A stretch of DNA of 64,000 nucleotides from NP936 sp002726085. GTDB lineage: Bacteria > Acidobacteriota > Vicinamibacteria > Vicinamibacterales > UBA8438. Location of the stretch: the NCBI GenBank assembly GCA_036012905.1, contig DASCQF010000126.1, positions 1 through 64,000 on the forward strand, written 5' to 3'. Every line of letters begins with the position of its first letter. Within the stretch, counting starts at the first letter, position 1. Positions 26,750-34,749 of this stretch are shown here, one piece after another. A model generated the notes under the pieces. It was given only the letters and a program-made list of their open reading frames with translations, was not told where the DNA came from and made no database searches. The translations under genes and the position numbers were made by a program.

Positions 26750-28081
26750 TCATGCGGGCTGCTCGAATGCGCTCGCCCCGGCCACTGCTTCATTCACGTA
26801 GACGGTGCGTCCACCAATCATCGTGGCGGCCACACCGCCGCGCAGACGCCATCCGTCGAACGGGGTGTTCCGCGCAAGAGACCGAAACGCCGCCGCCTCG
26901 ACCGTCACCGCGAGCTCTGGCGCCAGGACCGTGACGTCGGCCAGCGCACCGGCGGCCAGGTCGCCTCCCGGCACGCCGAGGATTCGCGCCGGGTTCACCG
27001 CCAGCAGCTCGACCAATCGGCTCAGCGAGACCTGCCCGGCGTGCACCAGCCGATCGAGACAAATCGACACAGCCGTTTCGAGGCCGACGATGCCGAACGG
27101 CGCGCGGTCGAACTCCACAAGCTTCTCGTCGTAGTGATGCGGCGCGTGGTCGGTCGCGATGCAATCGATGGTGCCGTCTCGCAACCCGTCCAGCAACGCC
27201 TCGACATCGGCCGTCTCTCGCAGCGGTGGGTTCATCTTGAAATTCGTATCGTAGCCGGCGAGCCGCTCGTCTGTCAGCGTGAAGTGGTGCGGTGTCACCT
27301 CGCAGCTCACCCGGATACCCCGTTCCTTCCCGGACCGGACCGCGCGCAACGCGCCCCGCGCGCTCATGTGCGCGATGTGTACCGGCGACCCGGTGAGGCC
27401 GCTCAACGTCACATCGCGCGCCACGACGATCTCCTCGGCCGCCGCCGGCACTCCGCGCAACCCCAGGACCGCAGCCTGATGTCCTTCATGGGCGACACCG
27501 TCCCCCATGAGCGAGGCATCCTCGCAGTGGTCGATGACCGGCATGTCGAACATCGCCGCGTACTCGAGCGCACGCCGCATGACCGACGCGCTGGCCACAG
27601 GACGCCCGTCATCGGACACCGCGACGCAGCCGGCAGCACGCAGCTCGCCGATCTCGGCGAGCTGCTCACCCGCTTGGCCCTTGGTCACCGCCCCGACCGG
27701 ATAGACTCGCGCAAGCCCGGCTTCGGCCGCCTTGCCGAGAATCAGCCTGGTGATACCGGCGTCGTCGTTGACCGGGTCGGTGTTCGGCATACAGGCGACG
27801 GCCGTGAACCCGCCGGCCACCGCAGCGGCCACGCCCGTCGCCACCGTCTCCTTGTGCTCGTGCCCCGGCTCACGCAGATGGACGTGCATATCGATGAACC
27901 CGGGGCACACAACGCAGCCCGGTGGCACGTCGATGACGACGATGCCTGGCTCGATCGCAAGGTCCGGTCCGACCCGGGTCACACGACCCTGGTCGATCAG
28001 CACGTCCGCCGACCCATCGACACCGTTGACCGGGTCGACGACGCGCCCGCCCTTGAGCATCGTCCTGACGCTTTTCGTCAC
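26750..28081 (-). CDS. pyrC: Dihydroorotase (class I type)
   Basis: Cyclises carbamoyl aspartate to dihydroorotate in UMP synthesis. It is an amidohydrolase TIM barrel with the metal-binding FIDMHVHLREPGHEHKET. Downstream come the MPNTDPV motif, VIDHCEDASL, the histidine in CEVTPHHFTLTDE, and the catalytic Asp in IATDHAPH. A GTG at 28081 behind GGAG was taken as start; ATG at 28060 is the alternative. It lies 26 bp after pyrB in the pyrR-pyrB-pyrC operon. Confidence 0.95.
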   Translation of the reverse strand: MTKSVRTMLKGGRVVDPVNGVDGSADVLIDQGRVTRVGPDLAIEPGIVVIDVPPGCVVCPGFIDMHVHLREPGHEHKETVATGVAAAVAGGFTAVACMPNTDPVNDDAGITRLILGKAAEAGLARVYPVGAVTKGQAGEQLAEIGELRAAGCVAVSDDGRPVASASVMRRALEYAAMFDMPVIDHCEDASLMGDGVAHEGHQAAVLGLRGVPAAAEEIVVARDVTLSGLTGSPVHIAHMSARGALRAVRSGKERGIRVSCEVTPHHFTLTDERLAGYDTNFKMNPPLRETADVEALLDGLRDGTIDCIATDHAPHHYDEKLVEFDRAPFGIVGLETAVSICLDRLVHAGQVSLSRLVELLAVNPARILGVPGGDLAAGALADVTVLAPELAVTVEAAAFRSLARNTPFDGWRLRGGVAATMIGGRTVYVNEAVAGASAFEQPA

Positions 28082-28107
28082 CTGAGCTCCAGCTCGATCC
28101 GCAACTG

Positions 28108-29130
28108 CTAGTCCTCCTGGGCGCCGGCCAGCAGATACAGCACCGCCATGCGTACGGCGACACCGTTTGCCACCTGCTCGAGGATGACCGAATAGGGTCC
28201 GTCGGCGACCTCCGACGCAATTTCGACTCCCCGGTTCATCGGACCGGGATGCATGATGATGACGTCCGGCTTCGCGCCCCGCAGACGCTCGGCCGTCATC
28301 CCGAAGATCTGAAAGTACTCGCGCAGCGACGGGAAGAAGTAGCCACGCATCCGCTCCAGCTGAATCCGGAGCAACATGATCACGTCGGCGTCCTCGACCG
28401 CCTCATCGACCGAGGTGGTCGCGCGCACACCCAGTCGAGCCATGTCGGACAGCATCAAGGTCGCCGGCCCGCAGGCGCAGACCTCCGCCCCAAGCGCGCG
28501 TAGCAGCAGCACGTTCGACCGCAGCACGCGGCTGTGGAGCAGGTCACCGATGATAGAGACCTTCAGCCCGCCGAACCGGCCCTTGCGTTCTCGAATGGTC
28601 AGCGCGTCCAGCAGCGCCTGGGTCGGATGCTCGTGCATGCCGTCGCCCGCGTTGATGACCCGGGCGCGACAGAGACGTGCCGCCAGATGACCGGCCCCCG
28701 CCGAGGCATGGCGCACCACCACCATGTCTGGAGCCATCGCCTCGAGATTGAGTACCGTGTCTGCCAGGCTCTCACCCTTCGCCACACTCGAACCGGCGGC
28801 AGACACGTTCAGGGTGTCGGCGCTCAACCGCTTCTCGGCGATCTCGAAGGAAGTGCGGGTCCGGGTGCTGGCCTCGAAGAACAGATTCACCACGGTCTTG
28901 CCCCGCAGCGTCGGCACCTTCTTGATCGTTCTGGTGCCGACCTCCTTCATCGCTTCGGCCGTATCGAGGATGAGCAGTATCTCGTCGGGTGACAGATCGT
29001 CGATGCTCAGCAGGTCTTTCGCACGCAGCCCGGCCGGAGTCTCGAGCGCCGGGGAGGCACCCCGCAATCCCCCACCCGCGGAAAGGGGAACATCGGCGTC
29101 GTGACGCGCGCCGTCAGTGGTCGGAAGCAT
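28108..29130 (-). CDS. pyrB: Aspartate carbamoyltransferase catalytic subunit
   Basis: Joins carbamoyl phosphate and aspartate, the committed step of pyrimidine synthesis. The carbamoyl-phosphate loop FFEASTRTRTSFEIAEKRL, the GDGMHEHPTQALLDALTI motif and the MHPGPMNRGVEI aspartate site are intact. No pyrI regulatory subunit is present, so control is likely transcriptional through PyrR. The first ~40 residues are a non-conserved extension. The start overlaps the pyrR end by 17 nt. Confidence 0.95.
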   Translation of the reverse strand: MLPTTDGARHDADVPLSAGGGLRGASPALETPAGLRAKDLLSIDDLSPDEILLILDTAEAMKEVGTRTIKKVPTLRGKTVVNLFFEASTRTRTSFEIAEKRLSADTLNVSAAGSSVAKGESLADTVLNLEAMAPDMVVVRHASAGAGHLAARLCRARVINAGDGMHEHPTQALLDALTIRERKGRFGGLKVSIIGDLLHSRVLRSNVLLLRALGAEVCACGPATLMLSDMARLGVRATTSVDEAVEDADVIMLLRIQLERMRGYFFPSLREYFQIFGMTAERLRGAKPDVIIMHPGPMNRGVEIASEVADGPYSVILEQVANGVAVRMAVLYLLAGAQED

Positions 29131-29656
29131 CTTCTATCACCACCTCATCCGTCCCCTCGACCTCGTCCAGCCGTACCTGGACACTCTGGCGAAGCGAGGT
29201 CGGCAGGTTCTTGCCGACGTAATCAGCCTTGATCGGCAACTCGCGGTGTCCCCGGTCCACGAGGACGACAAGCTCGATCGAGCGGGGTCGACCGAAGTCG
29301 ATGAGCGCATCGAGCGCCGCGCGAATTGTGCGACCGGTATACAACACGTCGTCGACCAGCAAGATCCGACGGTCGTCGATCGAAAAATCGATCTCGGTCT
29401 TGCGGAGCAGCGGTTGCGGCCCCACCGCCTGACGCATGAGATCGTCCCGATACAGCGTGATATCCAGCACGCCGGTCGGCACGGACACGCCCGTAATGTC
29501 GAGCAGAACGTCCGAGAGACGCCGTGCGATCGGCACGCCGCGCGTCCGGATACCGACCAAGGCCAGATCGTCCGGCGTGCTATTGCGCTCGACGATCTCG
29601 TGTGCAATCCGCGTAATGGTCCGCGCGACCTGATCCGCGGCCATTACGACAGGCAC
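29114..29656 (-). CDS. pyrR: PyrR bifunctional pyr-operon regulator / uracil phosphoribosyltransferase
   Basis: A PRTase-fold protein that binds a hairpin in pyr mRNA in response to UMP/UTP and usually also has UPRT activity. The PRPP loop is RRILLVDDVLYTGRTIRAAL. VGIRTRGVPIARRL and LDITLYRDDL are typical PyrR segments. The 180-aa length is exact for the family. It leads the pyrR-pyrB-pyrC operon and is preceded by a leader of about 150 nt with a matching RNA hairpin, so autoregulation is likely. Confidence 0.95.
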   Translation of the reverse strand: MPVVMAADQVARTITRIAHEIVERNSTPDDLALVGIRTRGVPIARRLSDVLLDITGVSVPTGVLDITLYRDDLMRQAVGPQPLLRKTEIDFSIDDRRILLVDDVLYTGRTIRAALDALIDFGRPRSIELVVLVDRGHRELPIKADYVGKNLPTSLRQSVQVRLDEVEGTDEVVIEDASDH

Positions 29657-29767
29657 GGCAACTCCACAGAGATCGCCGTCGGCCAGCGAGTCATCACGGT
29701 CGGAACTCCGCGACGAGACAGACTGCAGCAGGGTGAAATGGGTGAAAGGTGTCTGGATTGGCGCACG

Positions 29768-29800
29768 GTCAGACCTCTTTGCGGCCTCTCTGGGCCGACA
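29768..29800 (-). promoter_or_regulatory. PyrR-binding RNA hairpin in the pyrR leader
   Basis: On the minus strand the leader reads CGGCC-CAGAGA-GGCCG, a 5-bp stem with a hexaloop, then CAAAGAGG. The core CCAGAGAGGC fits the PyrR-binding consensus ARUCCNGNGAGGYU at its ten central positions. It lies just after the predicted transcription start. No clear U-tailed terminator follows, so the output may be termination or translation control. Confidence 0.65.
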
Positions 29801-29816
29801 TTAAAGAGACGGGTTG

Positions 29817-29846
29817 ATCATAGTGCACGGTCCATCTCTTTGCCAA
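29817..29846 (-). promoter_or_regulatory. Putative sigma-70 promoter of pyrR-pyrB-pyrC
   Basis: On the minus strand TTGGCA (29846-29841) is followed after 18 bp by TATGAT (29822-29817). The predicted start is near 29810, leaving a leader of about 150 nt that begins with the PyrR hairpin. Confidence 0.55.
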
Positions 29847-29892
29847 GCCGTCTGCCCGGCCCCACGATGGCCTTCAGGTATACTCGCCGGGT

Positions 29893-30714
29893 ATGCCGGT
29901 CGACGTGGACGCCGTCGTCGTGTCCAATTCCCAACTGACGAACGACTACAACGTGCTGTCGCTGACCGCCCCCGCGCTCGCGTCTCAGGCGCAACCTGGA
30001 CAGTTCGTGATGGTCAAGGCGGGCACTGGCGACAATCCGCTCCTCCGCCGACCATTCTCGGTGTTCGAGGTGCAGCGGGACGACGCACGGCACGTCACCG
30101 GGTTTTCGCTGCTGAACAAACGGATCGGCGTGACCACGCGGATACTGTTCGCGCTGAAACCGGGTGACCGGGTCCGGTGTCTTGGTCCGCTGGGTCGGCC
30201 GTTCTCCGTAGCGGAGCCACCCGAACGAGCCTGGATGGTTGCCGGAGGCGTCGGGCTGGCGCCGTTTGCAACGCTCGCCGCGGCCCTCAGGCAACGGGAC
30301 GTTGAGACCACCCTGTTCTACGGCGGCCAGCGCGCGAGCGACTTGTTTCATCTCGACGAGTTTCGCCAGCTGGGCGTCAGCCTGGAGCTGTCCACCGACG
30401 ATGGCAGTCGTGGGCACCATGGCAATGTCACCGTCCCACTCGCGCACGCCCTCGAGGCAACGAACCGGGCCGAGCCGGTCCGCGTCTATGCCTGTGGCCC
30501 GACTCCGATGATGCGTGCCGTGACGGAGCTGACGGCGTCTCACGGACGCGCGACCGAAGTATCGCTGGAGCAGGTGATGGGCTGCGGTCTCGGCGGTTGC
30601 TACAGCTGTGTAGTACCGATACGACGCGACCGCGGTCCCGCTCACTTCGTGCGTTCGTGTGTCGACGGGCCGGTTTTCGATGGGCGCACCGTGGTCTGGG
30701 AGCAATTGGGATGA
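29893..30714 (+). CDS. pyrK: Dihydroorotate dehydrogenase electron-transfer subunit
   Basis: Carries electrons from class 1B DHODH to NAD+ through FAD and a 2Fe-2S cluster. The FAD-binding RRPFSVFEV motif, the NAD(P)-binding MVAGGVGLAPFATLA and VYACGPTPMM are present. The cluster cysteines are in MGCGLGGCYSCVV plus the later RSCVDGPVF. 273 aa is normal. It starts 236 bp from divergent pyrR and overlaps pyrD by 4 nt (ATGA). Confidence 0.94.
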   Translation: MPVDVDAVVVSNSQLTNDYNVLSLTAPALASQAQPGQFVMVKAGTGDNPLLRRPFSVFEVQRDDARHVTGFSLLNKRIGVTTRILFALKPGDRVRCLGPLGRPFSVAEPPERAWMVAGGVGLAPFATLAAALRQRDVETTLFYGGQRASDLFHLDEFRQLGVSLELSTDDGSRGHHGNVTVPLAHALEATNRAEPVRVYACGPTPMMRAVTELTASHGRATEVSLEQVMGCGLGGCYSCVVPIRRDRGPAHFVRSCVDGPVFDGRTVVWEQLG

Positions 30715-31640
30715 GCGTCGACCTGTCGGTCGACATCGGCGGTTTGCGGCTGACCAATCCGGTCATCGCTGCAAGCGGGTGTTTTGGCTACGGCGTGGAA
30801 TACGCCGACCTGGTGGATCTGTCTACACTCGGCGGCATCGCCGTCAAGGGCCTGTTTCTCGACGAGCGGGAAGGTCACCCTCCGCCCCGGATCGTGGAAA
30901 CGCCGAGTGGGATGCTCAACGCGGTCGGGTTGCAGGGCATCGGCGTGCGGCGATTCGTGGCCGAGAAGCTACCGGTGCTCCGTGCGCACGGCGCTGTCGT
31001 TATCGTCAACATCTGTGGCTCGACGGTCGACGAATACGTAGAGGTCGCGCGGATCCTCGACGACGCAGACGGCGTCGACGCGCTGGAGCTGAACATTTCC
31101 TGCCCGAACATCAAGAAGGGCGGAATGATGTTTGGCTGCTCACTGCAGGGCACGCACGACGTCGTCGCCGCGGTGCGCCGGGTAACCCGGCGTCCCGTCG
31201 TCCCGAAGCTCACACCAAACGTGACCGACGTCGCTTCGTTCGCCACCGCGGCACAGGACGCCGGGGCGGACGCCGTCTCGCTCGTCAACACGTTCCTGGC
31301 CATGGCGATCGATGTCGAGACACGCCGCCCCAAGCTGTCGAACGTCATGGGTGGACTGAGCGGCCCGGCCATTCGACCGATCGCGGTCCGCATGGTCCAT
31401 GAGTGCCGGCAGGCGGTGGATGTGCCCATCATCGGCATGGGCGGCATCATGACTGCCGAGGATGCACTGGAGTTCATCATCGCCGGCGCCACCGCCGTGC
31501 AGGTAGGAACGGCGAATTTCGTGGATCCGCTTGTCTGGGACAAGCTACTGACTGGCATCACCGACTATATGCAGCGCCACGGTCTCACCAAGGTATCCGA
31601 CCTCGTCGGCAGCTTCATCACACCAGGGGACGCGGTGTGA
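30711..31640 (+). CDS. pyrD: Dihydroorotate dehydrogenase, class 1B catalytic subunit
   Basis: FMN enzyme that oxidises dihydroorotate to orotate. The start ATG overlaps the pyrK stop. Motifs are NPVIAASGCFGYG, LELNISCPNIKKGG with the conserved substrate-binding Asn and Cys, VPKLTPNVTDV, and GGLSGPAIRPIAVRMV. The active-site base of class 1B is the Cys in NISCPN. It forms a complex with PyrK and is cotranscribed with pyrK and pyrF. Confidence 0.95.
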   Translation: MSVDLSVDIGGLRLTNPVIAASGCFGYGVEYADLVDLSTLGGIAVKGLFLDEREGHPPPRIVETPSGMLNAVGLQGIGVRRFVAEKLPVLRAHGAVVIVNICGSTVDEYVEVARILDDADGVDALELNISCPNIKKGGMMFGCSLQGTHDVVAAVRRVTRRPVVPKLTPNVTDVASFATAAQDAGADAVSLVNTFLAMAIDVETRRPKLSNVMGGLSGPAIRPIAVRMVHECRQAVDVPIIGMGGIMTAEDALEFIIAGATAVQVGTANFVDPLVWDKLLTGITDYMQRHGLTKVSDLVGSFITPGDAV

Positions 31641-32335
31641 ATCAGCTCCTCGTGGCACTCGATGTCGACACCAGTGAGCGGGCGATCGAGCTGGCCGACC
31701 TGCTGCGCGGCACCGCGGGTGGTTTCAAGATCGGAAGCCGGCTCTTTACGAGCGAAGGGCCGTCGATCGTCTCGGCGCTCGCAGACCGCGGCGACCGGGT
31801 GTTCCTGGACCTCAAGTATCACGACATTCCGACAGTCGTGGCAGAGGCGGTGCGGGCGGCGGCCCGTCTCGGGACCTGGATGCTCACTGTCCATTCCGCC
31901 GGTGGACCAACCATGCTGGAGGCCGCGGCCGACGCGGCGCGTCAGGCCAGCCGGCCGCCGCTCGTGGTCGGAGTAACGGTGTTGACCAGTCTCGGCGACG
32001 CGGAGCTCGCGCGCATCGGCGTGAGCCGCGCGCTGGCCGACCAGGTGGAAGCACTGGCCGACCTGGCAACCGGCGCCGGTCTCGATGGTATCGTGGCCTC
32101 ACCTCGCGAGGTCGGGCGGCTGCGCGCCCGCCTGGGCTCGGGGCCGATACTCGTGACGCCCGGCATCCGTAACGGCGCTGGTACCGGCCAGAGCGGCAGC
32201 GACGACCAGGTGCGGACGCTCAGCGCGGCTGAAGCCCTCTCGGCCGGCTCCAGCTATCTCGTGGTCGGACGCCCCATCATCGCGTCCCCGGACCCTCTGA
32301 CGGCGGCCCGGGCGATCGCCGAGCAGCTCAAATGA
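31637..32335 (+). CDS. pyrF: Orotidine 5'-phosphate decarboxylase
   Basis: Last step of UMP synthesis. The GTG start at 31637 overlaps the pyrD stop (GTGA). The catalytic Lys-Asp array is in VFLDLKYHDIPTTV-like sequence (DLKYHDIPTVV). The phosphate-binding loops LVTPGIRN and YLVVGRPIIASPDP close the barrel. 232 aa is standard for the bacterial type I enzyme. It ends the pyrK-pyrD-pyrF operon and is followed by a heptamer element. Confidence 0.95.
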   Translation: MNQLLVALDVDTSERAIELADLLRGTAGGFKIGSRLFTSEGPSIVSALADRGDRVFLDLKYHDIPTVVAEAVRAAARLGTWMLTVHSAGGPTMLEAAADAARQASRPPLVVGVTVLTSLGDAELARIGVSRALADQVEALADLATGAGLDGIVASPREVGRLRARLGSGPILVTPGIRNGAGTGQSGSDDQVRTLSAAEALSAGSSYLVVGRPIIASPDPLTAARAIAEQLK

Positions 32336-32339
32336 AGGC

Positions 32340-32398
32340 TGGCGTAGGCCTCCGGCTTCCTTCTGCCTCCTGCCTCCTGACTTCTGCCTTCTAACTCC
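32340..32398 (+). repeat. Heptamer element with hairpin head
   Basis: GGCGTAGGCC-TCC-GGCTTC is followed by units CTTCTGC, CTCCTGC, CTCCTGA, CTTCTGC, CTTCTAA. It fills the gap between pyrF and the glutaredoxin-like gene. Confidence 0.6.
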
Positions 32399-32409
32399 TT
32401 GAGCGCCAC

Positions 32410-32655
32410 ATGCATCTAACCCTCTACACCCGTCCCGGGTGCCATCTCTGCGACGACCTGAAGACAACGTTGCTCCGGATCCGGCCCCAGCAGGCGTTCG
32501 AGCTGTCCGAGGTCGACATCTCGCGCGAGCCGGCGCTCAAGCGGCGGTATGGCCGCGCCATCCCGGTGCTGCTCATCGACGGCGTCGAGGCCGCACGGCA
32601 CCGGATCGCAGAAACCGATCTCAGGCGAAGATTGGAGCAGAAACAATCAGGCTGA
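32410..32655 (+). CDS. Glutaredoxin-like protein (DUF836 type), 81 aa
   Basis: A small thioredoxin-fold protein with the redox motif CHLC in LYTRPGCHLCDDLKTTLL and the cis-proline in GRAIPVLLIDG. The family is found in many bacteria, with roles in thiol-disulfide exchange or as an uncharacterised redox partner. It stands alone between pyrF and a perfect terminator hairpin. Confidence 0.8.
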   Translation: MHLTLYTRPGCHLCDDLKTTLLRIRPQQAFELSEVDISREPALKRRYGRAIPVLLIDGVEAARHRIAETDLRRRLEQKQSG

Positions 32656-32658
32656 GCA

Positions 32659-32687
32659 GCGTGTGCGGGGGGCACCCCCGCACACGC
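32659..32687. terminator. Bidirectional 13-bp GC hairpin
   Basis: GCGTGTGCGGGGG-GCA-CCCCCGCACACGC is a perfect 13-bp stem with a 3-nt loop between two convergent genes (ends at 32655 and 32717). It is very likely a shared transcription stop despite lacking long T-tracts. Confidence 0.65.
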
Positions 32688-32716
32688 GCTCCAACGATGC
32701 CGGTCGGGCGACCGGT

Positions 32717-33289
32717 CTACTTGGCCGTGACGACGAAGTGCCCGCGCCGGTTGCGCGACCAGCACCCTTCGTGCGAATCGGTACAGAAGGGCGACTCCTC
32801 GCCCCGGCTCACCGTCGCGATACGGTTCGTGGGAATCCCGAGACTCACCAGGTAGTCCCTGACCGCAGCCGCGCGACGCTCGCCGAGCGCGAGATTGTAC
32901 TCGTTGGTGCCACGCTCGTCGCAGTGGCCCTGCACCGTCACCCGGGTGGCACCCCACTGGCGCATCCAGTCGGCGTTGCGCTGCAGCGCAGCCCGCCCGT
33001 CGGGCAGCAGCTCAGATTGATCGAGCTCAAAGAATACCGGGTCGAGCGGCGATGTGCTGTTCAGCTCCTCCAGCGACATCCGCGCGAATAACTCCTCGGG
33101 CGTCAACGGCGCTGGTGGCGGCGGCTCCGGTGGCGGTGGCGGCGGTGGTGGTGGCGGTGGCGGTGGTGGCGGTTCCGCCGGCGGCGGCGGCGGCGGCTCA
33201 GGCGGTGGGTTGTCAGCGCACCCCACCGCACCGAAACCGAGCACCAAGCTCAGGCATACGGCGAGCAGATAGCGATAAGCGGACTTCAT
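32717..33289 (-). CDS. pal: Peptidoglycan-associated lipoprotein with polyproline linker, 190 aa
   Basis: Outer-membrane lipoprotein of the Tol-Pal system that ties the envelope to peptidoglycan. The lipobox is FGAVGC after a short signal peptide from the ATG at 33289 (AGGAGA site upstream). An unusual proline/glutamate linker of about 38 residues, almost all Pro, follows the acylated Cys. The OmpA-like domain has VFFELDQSELLPDG, TVQGHCDERGTNEYNLALGERRA with the peptidoglycan-binding Asp and Arg, and RIATVSRGEE. tolB and the other tol genes are not in the window. Confidence 0.9.
   Translation of the reverse strand: MKSAYRYLLAVCLSLVLGFGAVGCADNPPPEPPPPPPAEPPPPPPPPPPPPPPPEPPPPAPLTPEELFARMSLEELNSTSPLDPVFFELDQSELLPDGRAALQRNADWMRQWGATRVTVQGHCDERGTNEYNLALGERRAAAVRDYLVSLGIPTNRIATVSRGEESPFCTDSHEGCWSRNRRGHFVVTAK
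33113..33215. repeat. Proline-codon microsatellite inside pal
   Basis: On the plus strand this is a near-perfect GGTGGC/GGCGGC tract, corresponding to CCN proline codons. Such tracts can change length by slippage, and the protein would need EF-P for translation. Confidence 0.6.
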
Positions 33290-33374
33290 GTGCGGCGTCT
33301 CCTGTCTCCGCGCTCCAGATCGGGCCTTATTCACCCTCTGGTTCAAGTGCCGTATCCGAACGGAGCGCCCGTGT

Positions 33375-33410
33375 GGCCAGAAGTGCAAACCTTGCATGGC
33401 CAGAAGTGCA
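33375..33410. promoter_or_regulatory. Direct-repeat operator candidate upstream of pal
   Basis: GGCCAGAAGTGCA occurs twice exactly, 23 bp apart centre to centre. Between them TGCAA-ACC-TTGCA is a palindrome. It lies 85-120 bp upstream of the pal start codon, in the 233-bp gap before the zinc-ribbon gene end. A binding site for a regulator on one DNA face is plausible. No other feature was seen in this gap. Confidence 0.4.
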
Positions 33411-33522
33411 CAGCTTACAGAGGAACAGCGAAATCTGTCAATTCGCAGTATTTCCAGACACTTCCGCACTTCCAATCCGGTGTTCGAAGAGGCTGTCGTC
33501 AGCATGCTCGAGCAGGTCCCCG

Positions 33523-33741
33523 TCAATCCCTCTCGTCATTCTCGTCGTCGTCAGCCGCATCTTCGCCCGCCGGCTCCTCGAAGTCGCTCGCCGATTCGTC
33601 ATCGGCCAGCACGAGCGCGAGCGGCGACAGCTCGGACACCACCAGGGTGGCGCCACACTCGAAACAGCTCAGCTGGTCACCACGGTCGACATCGAACTCG
33701 TCAACGTCGACTTCGGCCTCACACTCGCTGCAGATCGCCAT
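33523..33741 (-). CDS. LysW-like zinc-ribbon acidic protein, 72 aa
   Basis: The N-terminal half has two CxxC knuckles (CSEC and CFEC) in an arrangement like LysW, the amino-group carrier protein of lysine/arginine synthesis. VVSELSPLALVLADDE also aligns with the LysW core. The terminal EDWGE motif that carries the amino-acid substrate is missing; the C-terminus is instead a run of Asp and Glu. LysX, LysZ or other partners are not nearby, so a carrier role is doubtful. The ATG at 33741 follows an AGAGGA site. Confidence 0.6.
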   Translation of the reverse strand: MAICSECEAEVDVDEFDVDRGDQLSCFECGATLVVSELSPLALVLADDESASDFEEPAGEDAADDDENDERD

Positions 33742-33989
33742 ATCCTCTTCGCGCCTCCAAACTGGACCCCGTCGCATCCACACTGATGCGAGTGCAATGA
33801 CCGGCAGCCCAGACCGCAGGATGGCGGAGGTCGACCGGCGGAATTGTAGCGAGAACCGACGCTGGGCCGCAACGCGCGCCATCGCCGGCATCTCACTATC
33901 ACCGCGACCCCGAAACACCGGTAGCATACGAGGAGCGTGGGGTGCGGGCCCGACATTCCAGCGTGACAACATCGAAGGACATCTGCCAG

Positions 33990-34718
33990 ATGACCACCTC
34001 CGCCGCCAGTTCCAGAACGGTGCTGATCGCCTCCGCCGAGACCGATCTCCGGAGCCGCTTTGCCGAGGCGCTCCAGCAAGCCGGTCACCGGACGCTCGAA
34101 GCGGCGCGGACATCGGACCTGCTCGGCTTGGTCGACAACGACCAGCCCGGCGTGGACCTGTTGCTGCTCGACCTCGGTCTGGCCGGTAGCGAGGGCGTGG
34201 CACTCGTACGGCGTGTGCGTGACGACGCCGGCAGTCTGCCGATCATCGTCTTCAGCGGGTCGGTCAGCAGCGCTGACGAGGTTCCAGAGCTGGCGGCGCT
34301 CGGGGTCACTGGGTATGTGAACGAGCATAGCGAGGCCCAACAGATCCTGCCGTCGCTCGCGCCGCATCTGTTTCCGGACAGCTTCAACCGGCGCAGCAGC
34401 CCGCGGGTCGTGCTGGCGATCCCGGTGTCCTACCGGGTCGACAACACGATCGCTGGCGCTCTCACCCTGAACATCAGCAAAGGCGGTTTGGCCATCCGCA
34501 CCATGAGCCCGCTTGCAGTCTCCACCAAGGCCAACGCGCGCTTCCGCCTCCCAGGCTCGAACCGCGAAATCAGCGCCGATGCACGGGCAGTCTGGAGCGA
34601 CCGACGCGTCGGCATGGGCCTCCAGTTCGAACAGATGGATGCCGGCGACCAGACCGCTGTGGACGAATTCGTCGACCTGCATGACGAGAGCGACCCCGAT
34701 GCGTCACGGCTGATATGA
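33990..34718 (+). CDS. Receiver-PilZ two-domain protein, 242 aa
   Basis: Residues ~10-128 form a response-regulator receiver. The phosphoacceptor Asp61 sits in LLLLDLGLAG and the Ser89 switch residue in IIVFSGS. The conserved Lys of the last strand is replaced by Asn111 (GYVNEHS), so phosphorylation chemistry may be impaired. Residues ~133-235 are a PilZ domain with RRSSPR and NISKGG, the cyclic-di-GMP binding motifs. A GTG start at 33942 is an alternative. No histidine kinase is adjacent. A role in surface behaviour is inferred from PilZ only. Confidence 0.75.
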   Translation: MTTSAASSRTVLIASAETDLRSRFAEALQQAGHRTLEAARTSDLLGLVDNDQPGVDLLLLDLGLAGSEGVALVRRVRDDAGSLPIIVFSGSVSSADEVPELAALGVTGYVNEHSEAQQILPSLAPHLFPDSFNRRSSPRVVLAIPVSYRVDNTIAGALTLNISKGGLAIRTMSPLAVSTKANARFRLPGSNREISADARAVWSDRRVGMGLQFEQMDAGDQTAVDEFVDLHDESDPDASRLI

Positions 34719-34719
34719 G

Positions 34720-34749
34720 TTGACACCGTTTCGGCACTACCGCTAGGTT
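34720..34749 (+). promoter_or_regulatory. Putative sigma-70 promoter of the ABC operon
   Basis: TTGACA (34720-34725), 18 bp, TAGGTT (34744-34749), about 140 nt before the GTG start at 34890. Confidence 0.45.

Noticed and set aside
33054..33272. Plus-strand polyglycine ORF
   Set aside because: It is the antisense of the polyproline linker of pal.
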